Positions 44,305 through 53,468 of a stretch of 64,000 nt of DNA are shown here, piece by piece. Position 1 is the first letter of the stretch. The number at the start of each line of letters is the position of its first letter. The notes under the pieces were generated by a model that was not told the origin of the DNA, did no database searches, and was given only the letters and a program-made list of their open reading frames with translations. The translations under genes were made by a program, and so were the position numbers. The stretch covers positions 72,643 through 136,642 of the forward strand of contig CANNCQ010000002.1 in the NCBI GenBank assembly GCA_947503135.1, written 5' to 3'. The DNA comes from an uncultured Aquimarina sp. (GTDB taxonomy: Bacteria; Bacteroidota; Bacteroidia; Flavobacteriales; Flavobacteriaceae).

Positions 44305-46119
44305 TTAATTTAAAAGTTCAATAACAACTCTTCTGTTTTTAGCTCTACCTTTTGCAGAGCTATTATTTGCTACAGGATTATCTTCCCCCTTACCAATTAC
44401 GGATTGAAACCTAGATTGAGGAATTCCTCTTCCTCTTAAAAAGTTAACTACAGCTTGAGCTCTTCTTTGTGACAAGTTGTAATTAGCATCAGTAGACCCT
44501 GTGTTATCAGTATGCCCTTCTAGTTTTAATTTAGAATCCTCAGCTTGTATTAAAAGATTGTAAATGGTTTCTAGACTTTTAGCGGAAGATTGAGAAATAT
44601 TTGCGCTTCCTGTATCGAAATTAATATTCCATTCGCCATGAGCTATTACCTTTGTGGCTTCCTTACTATAATCTGCTTTGTATGCTGTTCCAGATTCGAT
44701 ATCATTAATATTTTTAACAAAATAAAGGTTAACAGCTTCATCATAAGGAACAATACGTTTAACAGATTCATTAAATCCAAATGGATTCAAATCTTTCAAA
44801 TAATTAGAGACTTGGTTGTAAACAGCTTTGTAACGATTGGTTCCGTCTGTAATTCCATAGTATTGCATTACATCAGAATAATTGAAAACTCTTGATCCTC
44901 CCATGTTGTATGAAATGCCATTTTTAGTTCCAGTTTGGCCTTTGAACATCTTATACCAATACTTAGGTGTTTCAAGGTCATAAGTTTGAGCCACGGCTTC
45001 CGAAGCTCTTACTTGCCATTCGTCATATTGCTTCATTTGATTAGAGGCTGTAAGTGCTGATTTTAATATATTACTTACAATTTCAGGATGTTGAACTGAC
45101 CATTCTTTAACAGCAATAACTGTAGTAGCCATTTGATTGTTAAATTCTTTGGTAGATGCGATATCAGTAAAACCACTTAAAGAATCAAATACCATTTTAT
45201 CACCAGGAGTCCAAGTTGCACAACCGTCAATTTTTTTGTTGATAGTTTTTCCGGTTAATTTTCCGTTTTTAACAACTTTCAAAGGAACAGTCCATCCATT
45301 TTTTTGAGACTTAATTAATTCTTCAGCAGATTTTATATAGTCATCATCTTGCGATGGGTAAAAATTAACAGCTTCGGGATCATAAGTATTTGGGTCTGGG
45401 TTAACTTTTAATCCATTAGCGAAAGCATAGTTTAATGCTGTAACCCAATCTCCATCACCTAAAACGGTAGAGATTAAAGCTCCTTTCATACTACTAGGAT
45501 CAACTTTCCAGCTAGGAGGTCCTATTAATTTGTCTTCCCCGTAGCTTATTCCTACAGCTCCAACTACTTGTACGTGATATTTGTCTTTTCCAAATTTGTC
45601 ATCAAGAGCTTGTTGCATTGTACTAATATAAAAAGGAGCACCATCTCCCATCATAATTATTGCAAAAGCACTCTTTTCAGAGTCGGGGAATTCTTCACCT
45701 CTGTCGAATTCTTCAACAAATTTCATTTGCATATTTCTAAGTTCTGAAAGCCAATCTTGACGAACAAAATCTAAATTCACTCCATTTTGTTCCATTAAGG
45801 AACCTTTGGTGGTTCTTGGACCTCCATTTGCAACTATAATTCCTGATTGAGCGTTCCATGCATAAGCAGCTATACGAACCAAAGGCTTGTCGCTTACTTT
45901 GCTAGAAACAGTAGTTGAAGGAAGTGCAATTTTTTTAGAATCCGTAATGTTATTTACTTCTTTTTTGTCAACGTTCATCCCATCAAGGGCTTTTGATTGT
46001 CCAACACGTAAACCAGGTGCAAAATAATACACTGCACTAAGTATTGCCCCTAAAAGTAGAACAACTATAAGCAATTCCGAGAGTGTGGTTAATTTTTTTG
46101 TTCTTAAAATGTTACCCAT
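44305..46119 (-). CDS. Membrane-anchored solute-binding protein fused to an OmpA peptidoglycan-binding domain
   Basis: A 604-residue protein. One N-terminal membrane helix (about residues 13-34) has no lipobox. Residues about 70-440 look like a type 2 periplasmic solute-binding fold: LVRIAAYAWNAQSGIIVANGG; NFYPSQDDDYIKSAEELIKS; ATTVIAVKEWSVQHPEIV. The C-terminal 110 residues are an OmpA/MotB domain with the diaminopimelate-binding pattern: LKLEGHTDNTGSTDANYNLS, then RRAQAVVNFL and KNRRVVIE. The binding domain is thus tied to both the inner membrane and the peptidoglycan. Similar proteins are annotated as 'phosphate ABC transporter substrate-binding/OmpA family', but the ligand is not known. 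It is followed by a terminator and the cognate permease and ATPase. Confidence 0.82.
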   Translation of the reverse strand: MGNILRTKKLTTLSELLIVVLLLGAILSAVYYFAPGLRVGQSKALDGMNVDKKEVNNITDSKKIALPSTTVSSKVSDKPLVRIAAYAWNAQSGIIVANGGPRTTKGSLMEQNGVNLDFVRQDWLSELRNMQMKFVEEFDRGEEFPDSEKSAFAIIMMGDGAPFYISTMQQALDDKFGKDKYHVQVVGAVGISYGEDKLIGPPSWKVDPSSMKGALISTVLGDGDWVTALNYAFANGLKVNPDPNTYDPEAVNFYPSQDDDYIKSAEELIKSQKNGWTVPLKVVKNGKLTGKTINKKIDGCATWTPGDKMVFDSLSGFTDIASTKEFNNQMATTVIAVKEWSVQHPEIVSNILKSALTASNQMKQYDEWQVRASEAVAQTYDLETPKYWYKMFKGQTGTKNGISYNMGGSRVFNYSDVMQYYGITDGTNRYKAVYNQVSNYLKDLNPFGFNESVKRIVPYDEAVNLYFVKNINDIESGTAYKADYSKEATKVIAHGEWNINFDTGSANISQSSAKSLETIYNLLIQAEDSKLKLEGHTDNTGSTDANYNLSQRRAQAVVNFLRGRGIPQSRFQSVIGKGEDNPVANNSSAKGRAKNRRVVIELLN

Positions 46120-46150
46120 TTTGTAATTAATTTAAAATATAGTTAATAAT

Positions 46151-47272
46151 TTAGTCAAACATCTGTCCAAAACCTCCGCTTTGTTGTTTGTCTTCCGCTG
46201 TTAATTTGTAATTCGGTTTACTGTATTTTTTGGAGTCAGGAATATAATCTTTCCCTGTTTTAATATTGTCTGCAAGGGAGTCTAATTGTGAGTATAATTC
46301 ATCACTATCCAAATCGTATTTAGAGGTTAACATATCTATATCAGATAAGTTTTCTTGAGTTCGGGCGATATCCATAGCTACTGTTTCTGTAATTACATCT
46401 AAAGCATATTCTAACTCCCAGTCTTTAGTGAAATGCATTGCAGATTTAGCACTGTCCGTAGCCTCTCTAGCAGATTTAGCAAATTCATATTCTTTCTCTA
46501 GCATTTCTATTGTTACCTCAAAGTCAGAAATTTTTATATCTATAGCTGTACCTGCTAATGTAAGTTTACGATCTAATTTACCCATTACATTAGCTCTGGT
46601 TCCGTATTTTTGAATAAAATTTTTGCTTTGTTCCAGTTGATGAGAAACCCTTTGAGATTCGGACAGTTTTTTAGCTAGTCCACTATGAAGTTCTACATAT
46701 TCATCAGTGTCTTTACCAGCAGAACCTTTTTCAGAAACAATGCGTTCCATTTCTGTTTTAAGTTTTAGAGCTTGTTTTTGTAATATTAAAACTCTTTCTT
46801 GGTAACTTTTAGCATCTTTTTCAGCTTTAAAAGATTCAGCTTCCATATTAGCTTTTAAAGCTTTTATTTTTGCTTTAGATTCTTTAAAAACTTTTCTGTT
46901 TTTAAGCATTTTCATTTTTTGGTCCTGTAATTCTCCAAAAGGGTCATGCTTAATTAAAGATTTATGAATAGTTCTAGTAAGTCTTTTTAGCCCTTTAAAA
47001 ATAATAGGTAGCATTAAAATGAAAAAGATTACAAAAATAGCTACACCAGCTAGTGCAATTATTTGTCCTAAGGCAGTAAATAATGGTGGTAATATATATA
47101 CCCAAGCACCATAACCTAATGCTGCGAATAGTGCTATTTTTAAAGCGGCGTTTAACCCCTTTTCACCATTACGCCATTTGTTAGGGTTTAAAGAAATCTC
47201 TCCTTTTTCATCATCAAAATGTTTAAGGATTGGTAAGTCTAATACATGACTTTTAGAAGCTTCTGTGTTCAT
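46151..47272 (-). CDS. Two-helix membrane protein with long coiled coil, function unknown
   Basis: A 373-residue protein. Two membrane helices lie at about residues 41-62 and 67-92 (LNAALKIALFAALGYGAWVY; ALAGVAIFVIFFILMLPIIF). A highly charged helical region follows, about 110-290, with heptad character (KESKAKIKALKANMEAESFK; KQALKLKTEMERIVSEKG), then an acidic C-terminal tail. It probably projects its coiled coil into the cytoplasm. No family recognised. It is 31 bases upstream of the OmpA fusion gene and 9 bases downstream of another coiled-coil gene, so the three are one transcription unit. Confidence 0.72.
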   Translation of the reverse strand: MNTEASKSHVLDLPILKHFDDEKGEISLNPNKWRNGEKGLNAALKIALFAALGYGAWVYILPPLFTALGQIIALAGVAIFVIFFILMLPIIFKGLKRLTRTIHKSLIKHDPFGELQDQKMKMLKNRKVFKESKAKIKALKANMEAESFKAEKDAKSYQERVLILQKQALKLKTEMERIVSEKGSAGKDTDEYVELHSGLAKKLSESQRVSHQLEQSKNFIQKYGTRANVMGKLDRKLTLAGTAIDIKISDFEVTIEMLEKEYEFAKSAREATDSAKSAMHFTKDWELEYALDVITETVAMDIARTQENLSDIDMLTSKYDLDSDELYSQLDSLADNIKTGKDYIPDSKKYSKPNYKLTAEDKQQSGGFGQMFD

Positions 47273-47281
47273 TGAATTTTC

Positions 47282-47974
47282 TTACAGGTTTTTTTTAATT
47301 CCGTCCATAACCGTTTTAATAGTTTCTAAAATTTTAGCTTTAGCTATATCATTTGCGGCAATTTTTTGTTCTATGCTTAAAATCTCACTAAGTAAACTAC
47401 TATCAGTAGTTTCAAGTTTTATTTTTTTGTTACTTATTTTAGTTTGTAATTCTATAATTTGTTTTTCTAAAATTGAAATTTCAGAAACCAATTTATCTTT
47501 TTCTTTAAGTTGATTGTCTTTTATTTGTTCACGTTTGAAGTTTCCTTTTTCGGCGTATTGTTTGTGAACTTTATTGATTTCATCAATATAAAAGTCTGCA
47601 CTTTTTAATAAAGATTCATTACTTGTTTTAGGGTCAGATAATTGAGCCATGGTCATTGCCATTTGATAAACAGAAGGCTCGTTTGAATTGACAGCTTTTA
47701 TTGCCTTAAAGAATTCATAAAAGTCGTACCCTGGCATGTTTAGAGAATCAAAACCTGATTGATACATTTCGACAACTGTATCAAGTACAGAATTGTTTAC
47801 AGTATTTGAAGGAACAGGACTAGACTCTTCTATAGTATTTTGATTGGGGAACTTGGTGTTACTATTATCATCTTTAGGGAAATTGGTGCTTTTAGATGAT
47901 GCTTCTGTAGTAATACTTTCGTTAGCTCCCTCGTTTACAAAAAGTGATTTCCAGTTGAATTTTTCTTTTGCCAT
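47282..47974 (-). CDS. Soluble coiled-coil protein, function unknown
   Basis: A 230-residue protein with no signal or membrane segment. Residues 1-60 are low-complexity Ser/Thr/Asn-rich and probably disordered. A helical domain lies near 65-145 (VVEMYQSGFDSLNMPGYDFY; SVYQMAMTMAQLSDPKTSN). A coiled coil near 145-225 (EKDKLVSEISILEKQIIELQ) follows. No family recognised. The gene is immediately upstream of the membrane coiled-coil protein, suggesting direct interaction. A TAAATTTG box about 46 bases ahead of its start may begin this unit. Confidence 0.68.
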   Translation of the reverse strand: MAKEKFNWKSLFVNEGANESITTEASSKSTNFPKDDNSNTKFPNQNTIEESSPVPSNTVNNSVLDTVVEMYQSGFDSLNMPGYDFYEFFKAIKAVNSNEPSVYQMAMTMAQLSDPKTSNESLLKSADFYIDEINKVHKQYAEKGNFKREQIKDNQLKEKDKLVSEISILEKQIIELQTKISNKKIKLETTDSSLLSEILSIEQKIAANDIAKAKILETIKTVMDGIKKNL

Positions 47975-48019
47975 TAATAGCTATATTTAGATTTTAATAC
48001 TTGAATAAAGTACTAAAAA

Positions 48020-48027
48020 CAAATTTA
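48020..48027 (-). promoter_or_regulatory. Candidate -7 box of the coiled-coil/OmpA unit
   Basis: Minus-strand TAAATTTG (48027-48020), a full TAnnTTTG match in the 144-base gap between the small membrane protein and the coiled-coil gene. No -33 element is obvious. Confidence 0.4.
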
Positions 48028-48118
48028 TATATTTTTTGTTGATTTTTTGATTTAGAAATGCGAGTATTAATGATTTAACATAAAATATTCAAGATAAACA
48101 GCTTAAATTTGTATTTAA

Positions 48119-48619
48119 TTACTTAGAAAATCGATTCCAAGAAAAACGCAAAATAATCATTAATACAGCAAATACTATAATTAAATGTGTAAAGCTACCT
48201 AATATTAAAACTCCAAAGTAAGAACGCTGTAGAACAAATATAATTCCGAAAGCTATACTAATCATGACAAATAAACTAGAAAGTTTATTAAATCCTGGTA
48301 AGCGATTCATTTTTACTTTTTGATTTAAGATCACTATGGTAATGATCATGGCAATAATAGGAGCAAAATAAGATATAATACTTACCTTTAAAATATTAGT
48401 TTTTAAAAATAGTATATTATATAATAATAAAAATAGGGCTAACATTCCTGGTATAGTGACGCTATAAATTAAAATAGACATTATGTATTTTAAAGTATTA
48501 ATGTTTTTGGAACTTACAATTATGTTTGCCATAAGAGAAAAAAACAGGATTACTATAAAATATCCCAATACATAGTACTGATAGTTGTTAAAAAAATCTA
48601 TTAAATCTTGAATACTCAT
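48119..48619 (-). CDS. Small polytopic membrane protein, function unknown
   Basis: A 166-residue protein with about five hydrophobic helices (YYVLGYFIVILFFSLMANII; IPGMLALFLLLYNILFL; IISYFAPIIAMIITIVIL; MISIAFGIIFVL; LGSFTHLIIVFAVLMIIL). No recognised family. It starts 12 bases after the AAA+ ATPase gene, so the two are co-transcribed. It may serve as the membrane anchor or substrate of that ATPase. Confidence 0.7.
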   Translation of the reverse strand: MSIQDLIDFFNNYQYYVLGYFIVILFFSLMANIIVSSKNINTLKYIMSILIYSVTIPGMLALFLLLYNILFLKTNILKVSIISYFAPIIAMIITIVILNQKVKMNRLPGFNKLSSLFVMISIAFGIIFVLQRSYFGVLILGSFTHLIIVFAVLMIILRFSWNRFSK

Positions 48620-48631
48620 GTGTTATAGTTT

Positions 48632-50116
48632 TTATGTTTGGTCAAAAACAATAATTTCTTTAATTGTTTTTTTTATTTCAGGAATATCTTCTTCTGTTAA
48701 GGACACTAAAACATCTTTTGATATTTCGGGTATTGATATAATTCGATTGGCTTGACGTTCTATGATTTTTTCAAATAAATTACGCATAGTTCGAGCATTT
48801 CCAAATCCCTTATGACGCTTTTTGTAAACCCCATGGATAATGTCGGATAATTTTTCTTCAGCATCAGGAGTTAATTTAAAATCGGCTTTATGCGCATTAA
48901 GTTTAAAAATCTCCAAAAGTGTTTTTTCTTTGTAATGATTGAAAGTGAAATAGCGATTAAATCGTGACTGTAAACCAGGGTTAGATTGAATAAATATTTC
49001 CATTTCATTAGGATAACCAGCAACAATAACAACTAAATTTTTACGATGATCTTCCATTCTTTTCAAAAGTACCTCTATAGCCTCTTTACCAAAATCGTTA
49101 TGCCCTCCGTTAGTAAGCGAATAAGCTTCGTCAATAAAAAGTACACCATCTTTAGCGGAAGTAATAATTTCATCAACTTTGATGGCTGTTTGACCAACAT
49201 AACCAGCAACCATACCAGCCCTGTCAGTTTCAATTAAATGACCTTTTTTTAAGTAACCTAAATGTTTGAAAATTCTTCCAAGCATTCTAGCGACAGTTGT
49301 TTTACCTGTTCCAGGAGGTCCCATAAAAACAGTATGTAAAGAATTTTGATTAATTTTTAATCCGTTCTCTTTTCTTATTTTTTGAATTTTAAGAAAGTTA
49401 GTGAGGTCTATCACATTTTTTTTAATGTGATCTAAACCAATAAGGCTATTCAATTCATTCATCACTTTTTCAAGGGAGTCATTTTCTGGAATATCACTAT
49501 AATGCGATTGATCAATAGCTATTTTGGGATTATTAATTTTCTTAGATATAGTTTTAAGCATTTTTTCTTCTTCCGAGGATATTATATGGTCAGATTGAGC
49601 CATCAATAATGCTATTCTATTAATAAATGAAGAAATAGAATTAAAAAAGGGGCTGCTTAGTTTAGATAAAAGAAATGGGGATACAAATTCTGCTTTTAAA
49701 GAATCAATAGGCTCAAAGAAAGAGATTTTTTGTATTAAACGTACATTTTCATGAATTTGGTTAGATAGTGTGAGCTGTTGTAGCTTTTCAATAGTTAAAG
49801 ACTCTAATGAATTTTTTCCTTGTAATTTTTCATACAAAAAAATTAATATAAACTTTGCCTTTATAGGAATCTTAGAAAGGTTATCGTACATACCTGAATA
49901 TGTATTATAAATTAGAACAATATCCCTTAGTAATAGATGTTGAGATTTATAATTTGTGTCTTTGAATTCAAGATTTAAAATTGACTCAATTCCTTTTTTG
50001 TATTTTGCATTAGCATTTAATGAGATACAAATATCTAAAGCTTTATTACTTTCTAAACGTAATAATTCTATAAAATCAGGTGTAATATGTTGGTTTTTAT
50101 TAATGTGTGTATTCAT
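48632..50116 (-). CDS. AAA+ ATPase of the CbxX/CfxQ-SpoVK type with a TerB-like N-terminus
   Basis: A 494-residue protein. The N-terminal half (about 1-205) is all-helical and ends in a segment (INRIALLMAQSDHIISSEEEKML) that resembles TerB-like helical domains. The AAA+ module (about 215-485) has LIGLDHIKKNVIDLTNFLKI, Walker A MGPPGTGKTT, the pore-region GYVGQTAIK, Walker B VLFIDEAYSL, and the arginine-finger stretch GLQSRFNRYF. It belongs with the CbxX/EccA/SpoVK clade, hexameric remodelling ATPases found with Rubisco activation, type VII secretion and sporulation. Its partner here is probably one of the membrane or coiled-coil proteins downstream. First gene of the cluster, divergent from the MazG-like gene. 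Confidence 0.85.
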   Translation of the reverse strand: MNTHINKNQHITPDFIELLRLESNKALDICISLNANAKYKKGIESILNLEFKDTNYKSQHLLLRDIVLIYNTYSGMYDNLSKIPIKAKFILIFLYEKLQGKNSLESLTIEKLQQLTLSNQIHENVRLIQKISFFEPIDSLKAEFVSPFLLSKLSSPFFNSISSFINRIALLMAQSDHIISSEEEKMLKTISKKINNPKIAIDQSHYSDIPENDSLEKVMNELNSLIGLDHIKKNVIDLTNFLKIQKIRKENGLKINQNSLHTVFMGPPGTGKTTVARMLGRIFKHLGYLKKGHLIETDRAGMVAGYVGQTAIKVDEIITSAKDGVLFIDEAYSLTNGGHNDFGKEAIEVLLKRMEDHRKNLVVIVAGYPNEMEIFIQSNPGLQSRFNRYFTFNHYKEKTLLEIFKLNAHKADFKLTPDAEEKLSDIIHGVYKKRHKGFGNARTMRNLFEKIIERQANRIISIPEISKDVLVSLTEEDIPEIKKTIKEIIVFDQT

Positions 50117-50181
50117 ATATTTATAGCAAATTAAGTAATAATTTTAAATATTTACATCTTTCATATAATAACATTCAACAA

Positions 50182-50568
50182 ATGAAAAATAAAATCGAAG
50201 CAGTAAAAGAATTTCATACCGCATATAAAATAGGATACAGAGAAACGCCTAAAGCAGATTTGGGAGCATCGAAAAACGAATTACGGTTCAATTTAATGAA
50301 AGAAGAGAATGAAGAATATTTTGAAGCGGCTCAAAATAATGACTTAGTTGAAGTAGCAGATGCTTTGGGAGACATGTTATATATACTATGCGGAACAATT
50401 ATAGAGCATGGAATGCAGCATAAAATAGAAGAAGTGTTTAATGAAATTCAGCGTAGTAACATGAGTAAACTAGGTGCAGATGGACAACCAATTTACAGAG
50501 AAGATGGTAAAGTGCTAAAAGGACCTAACTATTTTAAACCCAATATAGCTGAAATTTTAGCAGACTAG
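50182..50568 (+). CDS. MazG-like/PRA-PH-type nucleotide pyrophosphohydrolase
   Basis: A 128-residue protein with the all-alpha NTP pyrophosphohydrolase metal-binding pattern: KEENEEYFEA (EExxE) and EVADALGDMLYI (ExxxD-type). It probably hydrolyses a nucleoside triphosphate to the monophosphate; the substrate is unknown. I chose the ATG at 50182, since an in-frame ATG at 50107 overlaps the start of the divergent AAA+ gene and adds 25 residues of non-conserved sequence. The intergenic space to the AAA+ gene is then 65 bases. Confidence 0.8.
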   Translation: MKNKIEAVKEFHTAYKIGYRETPKADLGASKNELRFNLMKEENEEYFEAAQNNDLVEVADALGDMLYILCGTIIEHGMQHKIEEVFNEIQRSNMSKLGADGQPIYREDGKVLKGPNYFKPNIAEILAD

Positions 50569-50621
50569 TTTGTTGTTTTTTTCCACATATATTGATAAAC
50601 ATGCCTTATTACGAGTTAAAA

Positions 50622-50634
50622 TGACATCCTGTCA
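50622..50634. promoter_or_regulatory. Palindrome upstream of dnaK, candidate heat-shock control element
   Basis: TGACATCCTGTCA: perfect 5-bp arms TGACA/TGTCA around 3 bases, 76 bases ahead of the dnaK start. The position suggests a regulator site or an alternative promoter element. It does not resemble the CIRCE palindrome. Confidence 0.4.
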
Positions 50635-50710
50635 GTGCTTTTTCAATGGCATAAAGATTGACTATTAGGAAATGTAAAAATTAACAAAACACTTAAAAAA
50701 ATATAAGTTT

Positions 50711-52615
50711 ATGTCTAAGATTATTGGAATAGATTTAGGAACAACCAACTCTTGTGTTTCCGTAATGGAAGGTAATGAGCCTGTGGTAATTCCTAACGCA
50801 GAAGGAAAAAGAACAACACCATCGGTTATCGCATTTGTAGAAGGTGGTGAAATTAAAGTAGGTGATCCAGCAAAACGTCAAGCAGTTACTAACCCAACAA
50901 AAACCATAGCATCTATTAAAAGATTTATGGGGAATAAATTTTCTGAATCTTCTAAAGAGGCAGAAAGAGCAGCATATAACGTTGTAAAAGGAGATAATGA
51001 TACACCTCGTGTAGATATTGACGGTCGTTTGTATACACCTCAAGAACTTTCAGCAATGACGCTTCAGAAAATGAAGAAGACAGCCGAAGATTACTTGGGA
51101 CAAGATGTAAGCAGAGCAGTAATTACAGTACCTGCTTACTTTAATGATGCACAAAGGCAAGCAACTAAAGAAGCAGGAGAAATTGCAGGTTTAACAGTTG
51201 AACGTATTATTAATGAGCCAACTGCTGCTGCATTAGCTTATGGATTAGATAAAAAAGATTCAGATCAAAAAATAGTTGTTTTTGATTTTGGAGGTGGTAC
51301 TCATGATGTTTCTATCCTTGAATTGGGAGATGGAGTATTCGAAGTATTGGCAACTGATGGTGATACACATTTGGGTGGAGATGATGTAGATCAAAAAATT
51401 ATTGATTGGTTAGCAGACGAATTTAAGTCTGAAGAAAACATGGACTTGCGTCAAGATCCAATGGCTTTACAACGTTTAAAAGAAGCAGCCGAAAAAGCGA
51501 AGATTGAATTATCATCTTCTGCAACTACGGAAATTAACTTACCGTATATAACAGCTACAGCTGCAGGACCGAAACACTTGGTACGTAGTTTATCAAAAGC
51601 AAAGTTTGACCAGTTAATTGACGATTTAGTTAAAAGAACAATAGCACCTTGTCAAACAGCACTTAAAAGTGCAGGATTAACTATTAGTGATATTGATGAA
51701 GTTATTTTAGTAGGTGGTTCTACACGTATTCCAGCAGTACAGGAAGCAGTTGAAAAATTCTTTGGTAAAGCACCAAGTAAAGGAGTTAACCCAGATGAAG
51801 TTGTTGCATTAGGAGCGGCTATTCAAGGTGGTGTATTAACAGGCGATGTAAAAGATGTATTACTTTTAGATGTAACGCCACTTTCTTTAGGTATTGAAAC
51901 AATGGGTAATGTAATGACTAAACTTATTGAGGCCAATACAACTATACCTACAAAAAAGTCTCAAGTGTTCTCTACGGCTGCAGACAACCAACCAAGTGTT
52001 GAAATTCATGTATTGCAAGGTGAGCGCCCAATGGCAGCAGATAATAAAACTATCGGTCGTTTTCATTTAAGTGACATTCCACCAGCACAACGTGGAGTTC
52101 CTCAAATTGAAGTAACTTTTGATATTGATGCTAACGGTATTATTAAAGTATCTGCAACGGATAAAGCTACAGGAAAATCTCAGGATATTCGTATTGAAGC
52201 ATCTTCAGGATTAACAGAAGAGGAAATCCAAAAAATGAAGCAAGAAGCAGAAGCTAATGCAGATGCGGACAAAGCAGCTAAAGAAACAGCTGATAAATTG
52301 AATGAAGCTGATGGGATGATTTTCCAAACAGAAAAGCAATTAAAAGAATTTGGAGATAAATTATCTGATGATAAAAAAGCTCCAATAGAAGCAGCTTTAG
52401 AAGAGTTGAAAAAAGCATACGAAACTAAAGATGTAGCTGTAATTACACCAGCGTTAGATAAAATTAATGAATTGTGGAAAGCTGCTAGTGAAGAAATGTA
52501 TAAAGCACAAGCAGAAGCTCAAGGTGGTGCAGGTGCTCCAGGAGGAGAGCCTCAACAACCAGAAGGAGATGCTTCTAACGATGTTGAAGATGTAGATTTT
52601 GAAGAAGTAAAATAG
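50711..52615 (+). CDS. dnaK: Chaperone DnaK (Hsp70)
   Basis: Main cytoplasmic Hsp70, 634 residues. The nucleotide-binding domain shows [44 protein letters not shown] (His where Thr is more common) and [14 protein letters not shown]. The substrate-binding domain follows with [12 protein letters not shown], and the C-terminus ends in the conserved acidic tail [11 protein letters not shown]. No dnaJ or grpE is adjacent. A terminator follows at 52641-52670. Confidence 0.97.
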   Translation: MSKIIGIDLGTTNSCVSVMEGNEPVVIPNAEGKRTTPSVIAFVEGGEIKVGDPAKRQAVTNPTKTIASIKRFMGNKFSESSKEAERAAYNVVKGDNDTPRVDIDGRLYTPQELSAMTLQKMKKTAEDYLGQDVSRAVITVPAYFNDAQRQATKEAGEIAGLTVERIINEPTAAALAYGLDKKDSDQKIVVFDFGGGTHDVSILELGDGVFEVLATDGDTHLGGDDVDQKIIDWLADEFKSEENMDLRQDPMALQRLKEAAEKAKIELSSSATTEINLPYITATAAGPKHLVRSLSKAKFDQLIDDLVKRTIAPCQTALKSAGLTISDIDEVILVGGSTRIPAVQEAVEKFFGKAPSKGVNPDEVVALGAAIQGGVLTGDVKDVLLLDVTPLSLGIETMGNVMTKLIEANTTIPTKKSQVFSTAADNQPSVEIHVLQGERPMAADNKTIGRFHLSDIPPAQRGVPQIEVTFDIDANGIIKVSATDKATGKSQDIRIEASSGLTEEEIQKMKQEAEANADADKAAKETADKLNEADGMIFQTEKQLKEFGDKLSDDKKAPIEAALEELKKAYETKDVAVITPALDKINELWKAASEEMYKAQAEAQGGAGAPGGEPQQPEGDASNDVEDVDFEEVK

Positions 52616-52640
52616 CTTTATAAGAAATTTTTAAATATAG

Positions 52641-52670
52641 AAAACCTCGACCATTATTGGTTGGGGTTTT
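52641..52670 (+). terminator. Intrinsic terminator of dnaK
   Basis: AAAACCTCGACCA (52641-52653) pairs with TGGTTGGGGTTTT (52658-52670), complete when two G-U pairs are allowed, with a 4-base loop and a T tract. Confidence 0.8.
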
Positions 52671-52679
52671 TTGTTATTA

Positions 52680-52701
52680 ATTTATTCGCTAGCGAATAAA
52701 T
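52680..52701. repeat. 22-bp perfect palindrome downstream of dnaK
   Basis: Perfect palindrome with centre TTCGCTAGCGAA, extending symmetrically to 52680 and 52701. It has no loop, so it looks more like a protein-binding site than an RNA hairpin. It lies 10 bases after the dnaK terminator and 240 bases ahead of the next gene. Confidence 0.55.
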
Positions 52702-52940
52702 AAAAAATTAAATTGAAAATCAATTTAAATGTAGTAGCAATTATAAAATTGAAAACTAACATTTGGTAATAGCTAGTTGAAAAAAGAAATCGTATTGACA
52801 TGGTGTAAGCTTAGATAACATTAATTTAACTTTTTGTAATTAACGCAAGTTCTTCCTTAAAAAAGATGTAAATCATTGTATTTTAGTGGTTAATCACTAT
52901 TTTTATAATAAAACTTAACTTTTTCTTAAGCAAAAAAAAT
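52702..52940. other. Intergenic region ahead of 52941
   Basis: AT-rich, no open frame of note. With the dnaK terminator and palindrome it completes the 325-base gap after dnaK and should hold the promoter of 52941-53468. No TAnnTTTG box is evident. Confidence 0.4.
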
Positions 52941-53468
52941 ATGACTGTAGTTCAAAAATATTACCTCAAAACATATTTCTTAAATGCAGTATTGAGTGGA
53001 GTAATAATGGCATTAATGTTCATATATTTTGGTGATTTAACCAATGCTGTTATCTATTTAATTTCTTATCTTATCATGGGAATATTCTTCACCATACTTA
53101 CAGTAAATGTTCATTTTAATAAAATTAAATCATTCGGTATTCAAAATATTACGGCCGATCACTTGAGGGTGAAGCAAGAAAAATGTGTGATATCTTATTT
53201 AGAGATTTCTGAGATTAAAGAAAAGTTGAATGGAAATCACTTTTTTGACCAAATGACAATTACGGATATCGAAAATGGGGTAAAAATAAAAACAGGCTTA
53301 GCTTGGAATTTTTTAGATAACAGGATTGAAATAATCCAATCGTCTAATGCTGCTATTAAACCTTATGAATACCGAATCACTAGTGTTCCAAATATGAAAT
53401 ATACAAGGGTTGACAATGGTAAAAACTTAAAAAACGTAATGGAGGTAGCAAAGTTATTAAGAATTTGA
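52941..53468 (+). CDS. Hypothetical two-helix membrane protein
   Basis: A 175-residue protein with two membrane helices near residues 13-31 and 36-55 (AVLSGVIMALMFIYFGDL; VIYLISYLIMGIFFTIL). A cytoplasmic beta-rich domain follows, recalling PH-like domains of small bacterial membrane proteins: GIQNITADHLRVKQEKCVIS, IKTGLAWNFLDNRIEIIQ. The PH-like impression is weak. No family recognised. Isolated on the plus strand between dnaK and a convergent YceI gene. Confidence 0.65.
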   Translation: MTVVQKYYLKTYFLNAVLSGVIMALMFIYFGDLTNAVIYLISYLIMGIFFTILTVNVHFNKIKSFGIQNITADHLRVKQEKCVISYLEISEIKEKLNGNHFFDQMTITDIENGVKIKTGLAWNFLDNRIEIIQSSNAAIKPYEYRITSVPNMKYTRVDNGKNLKNVMEVAKLLRI

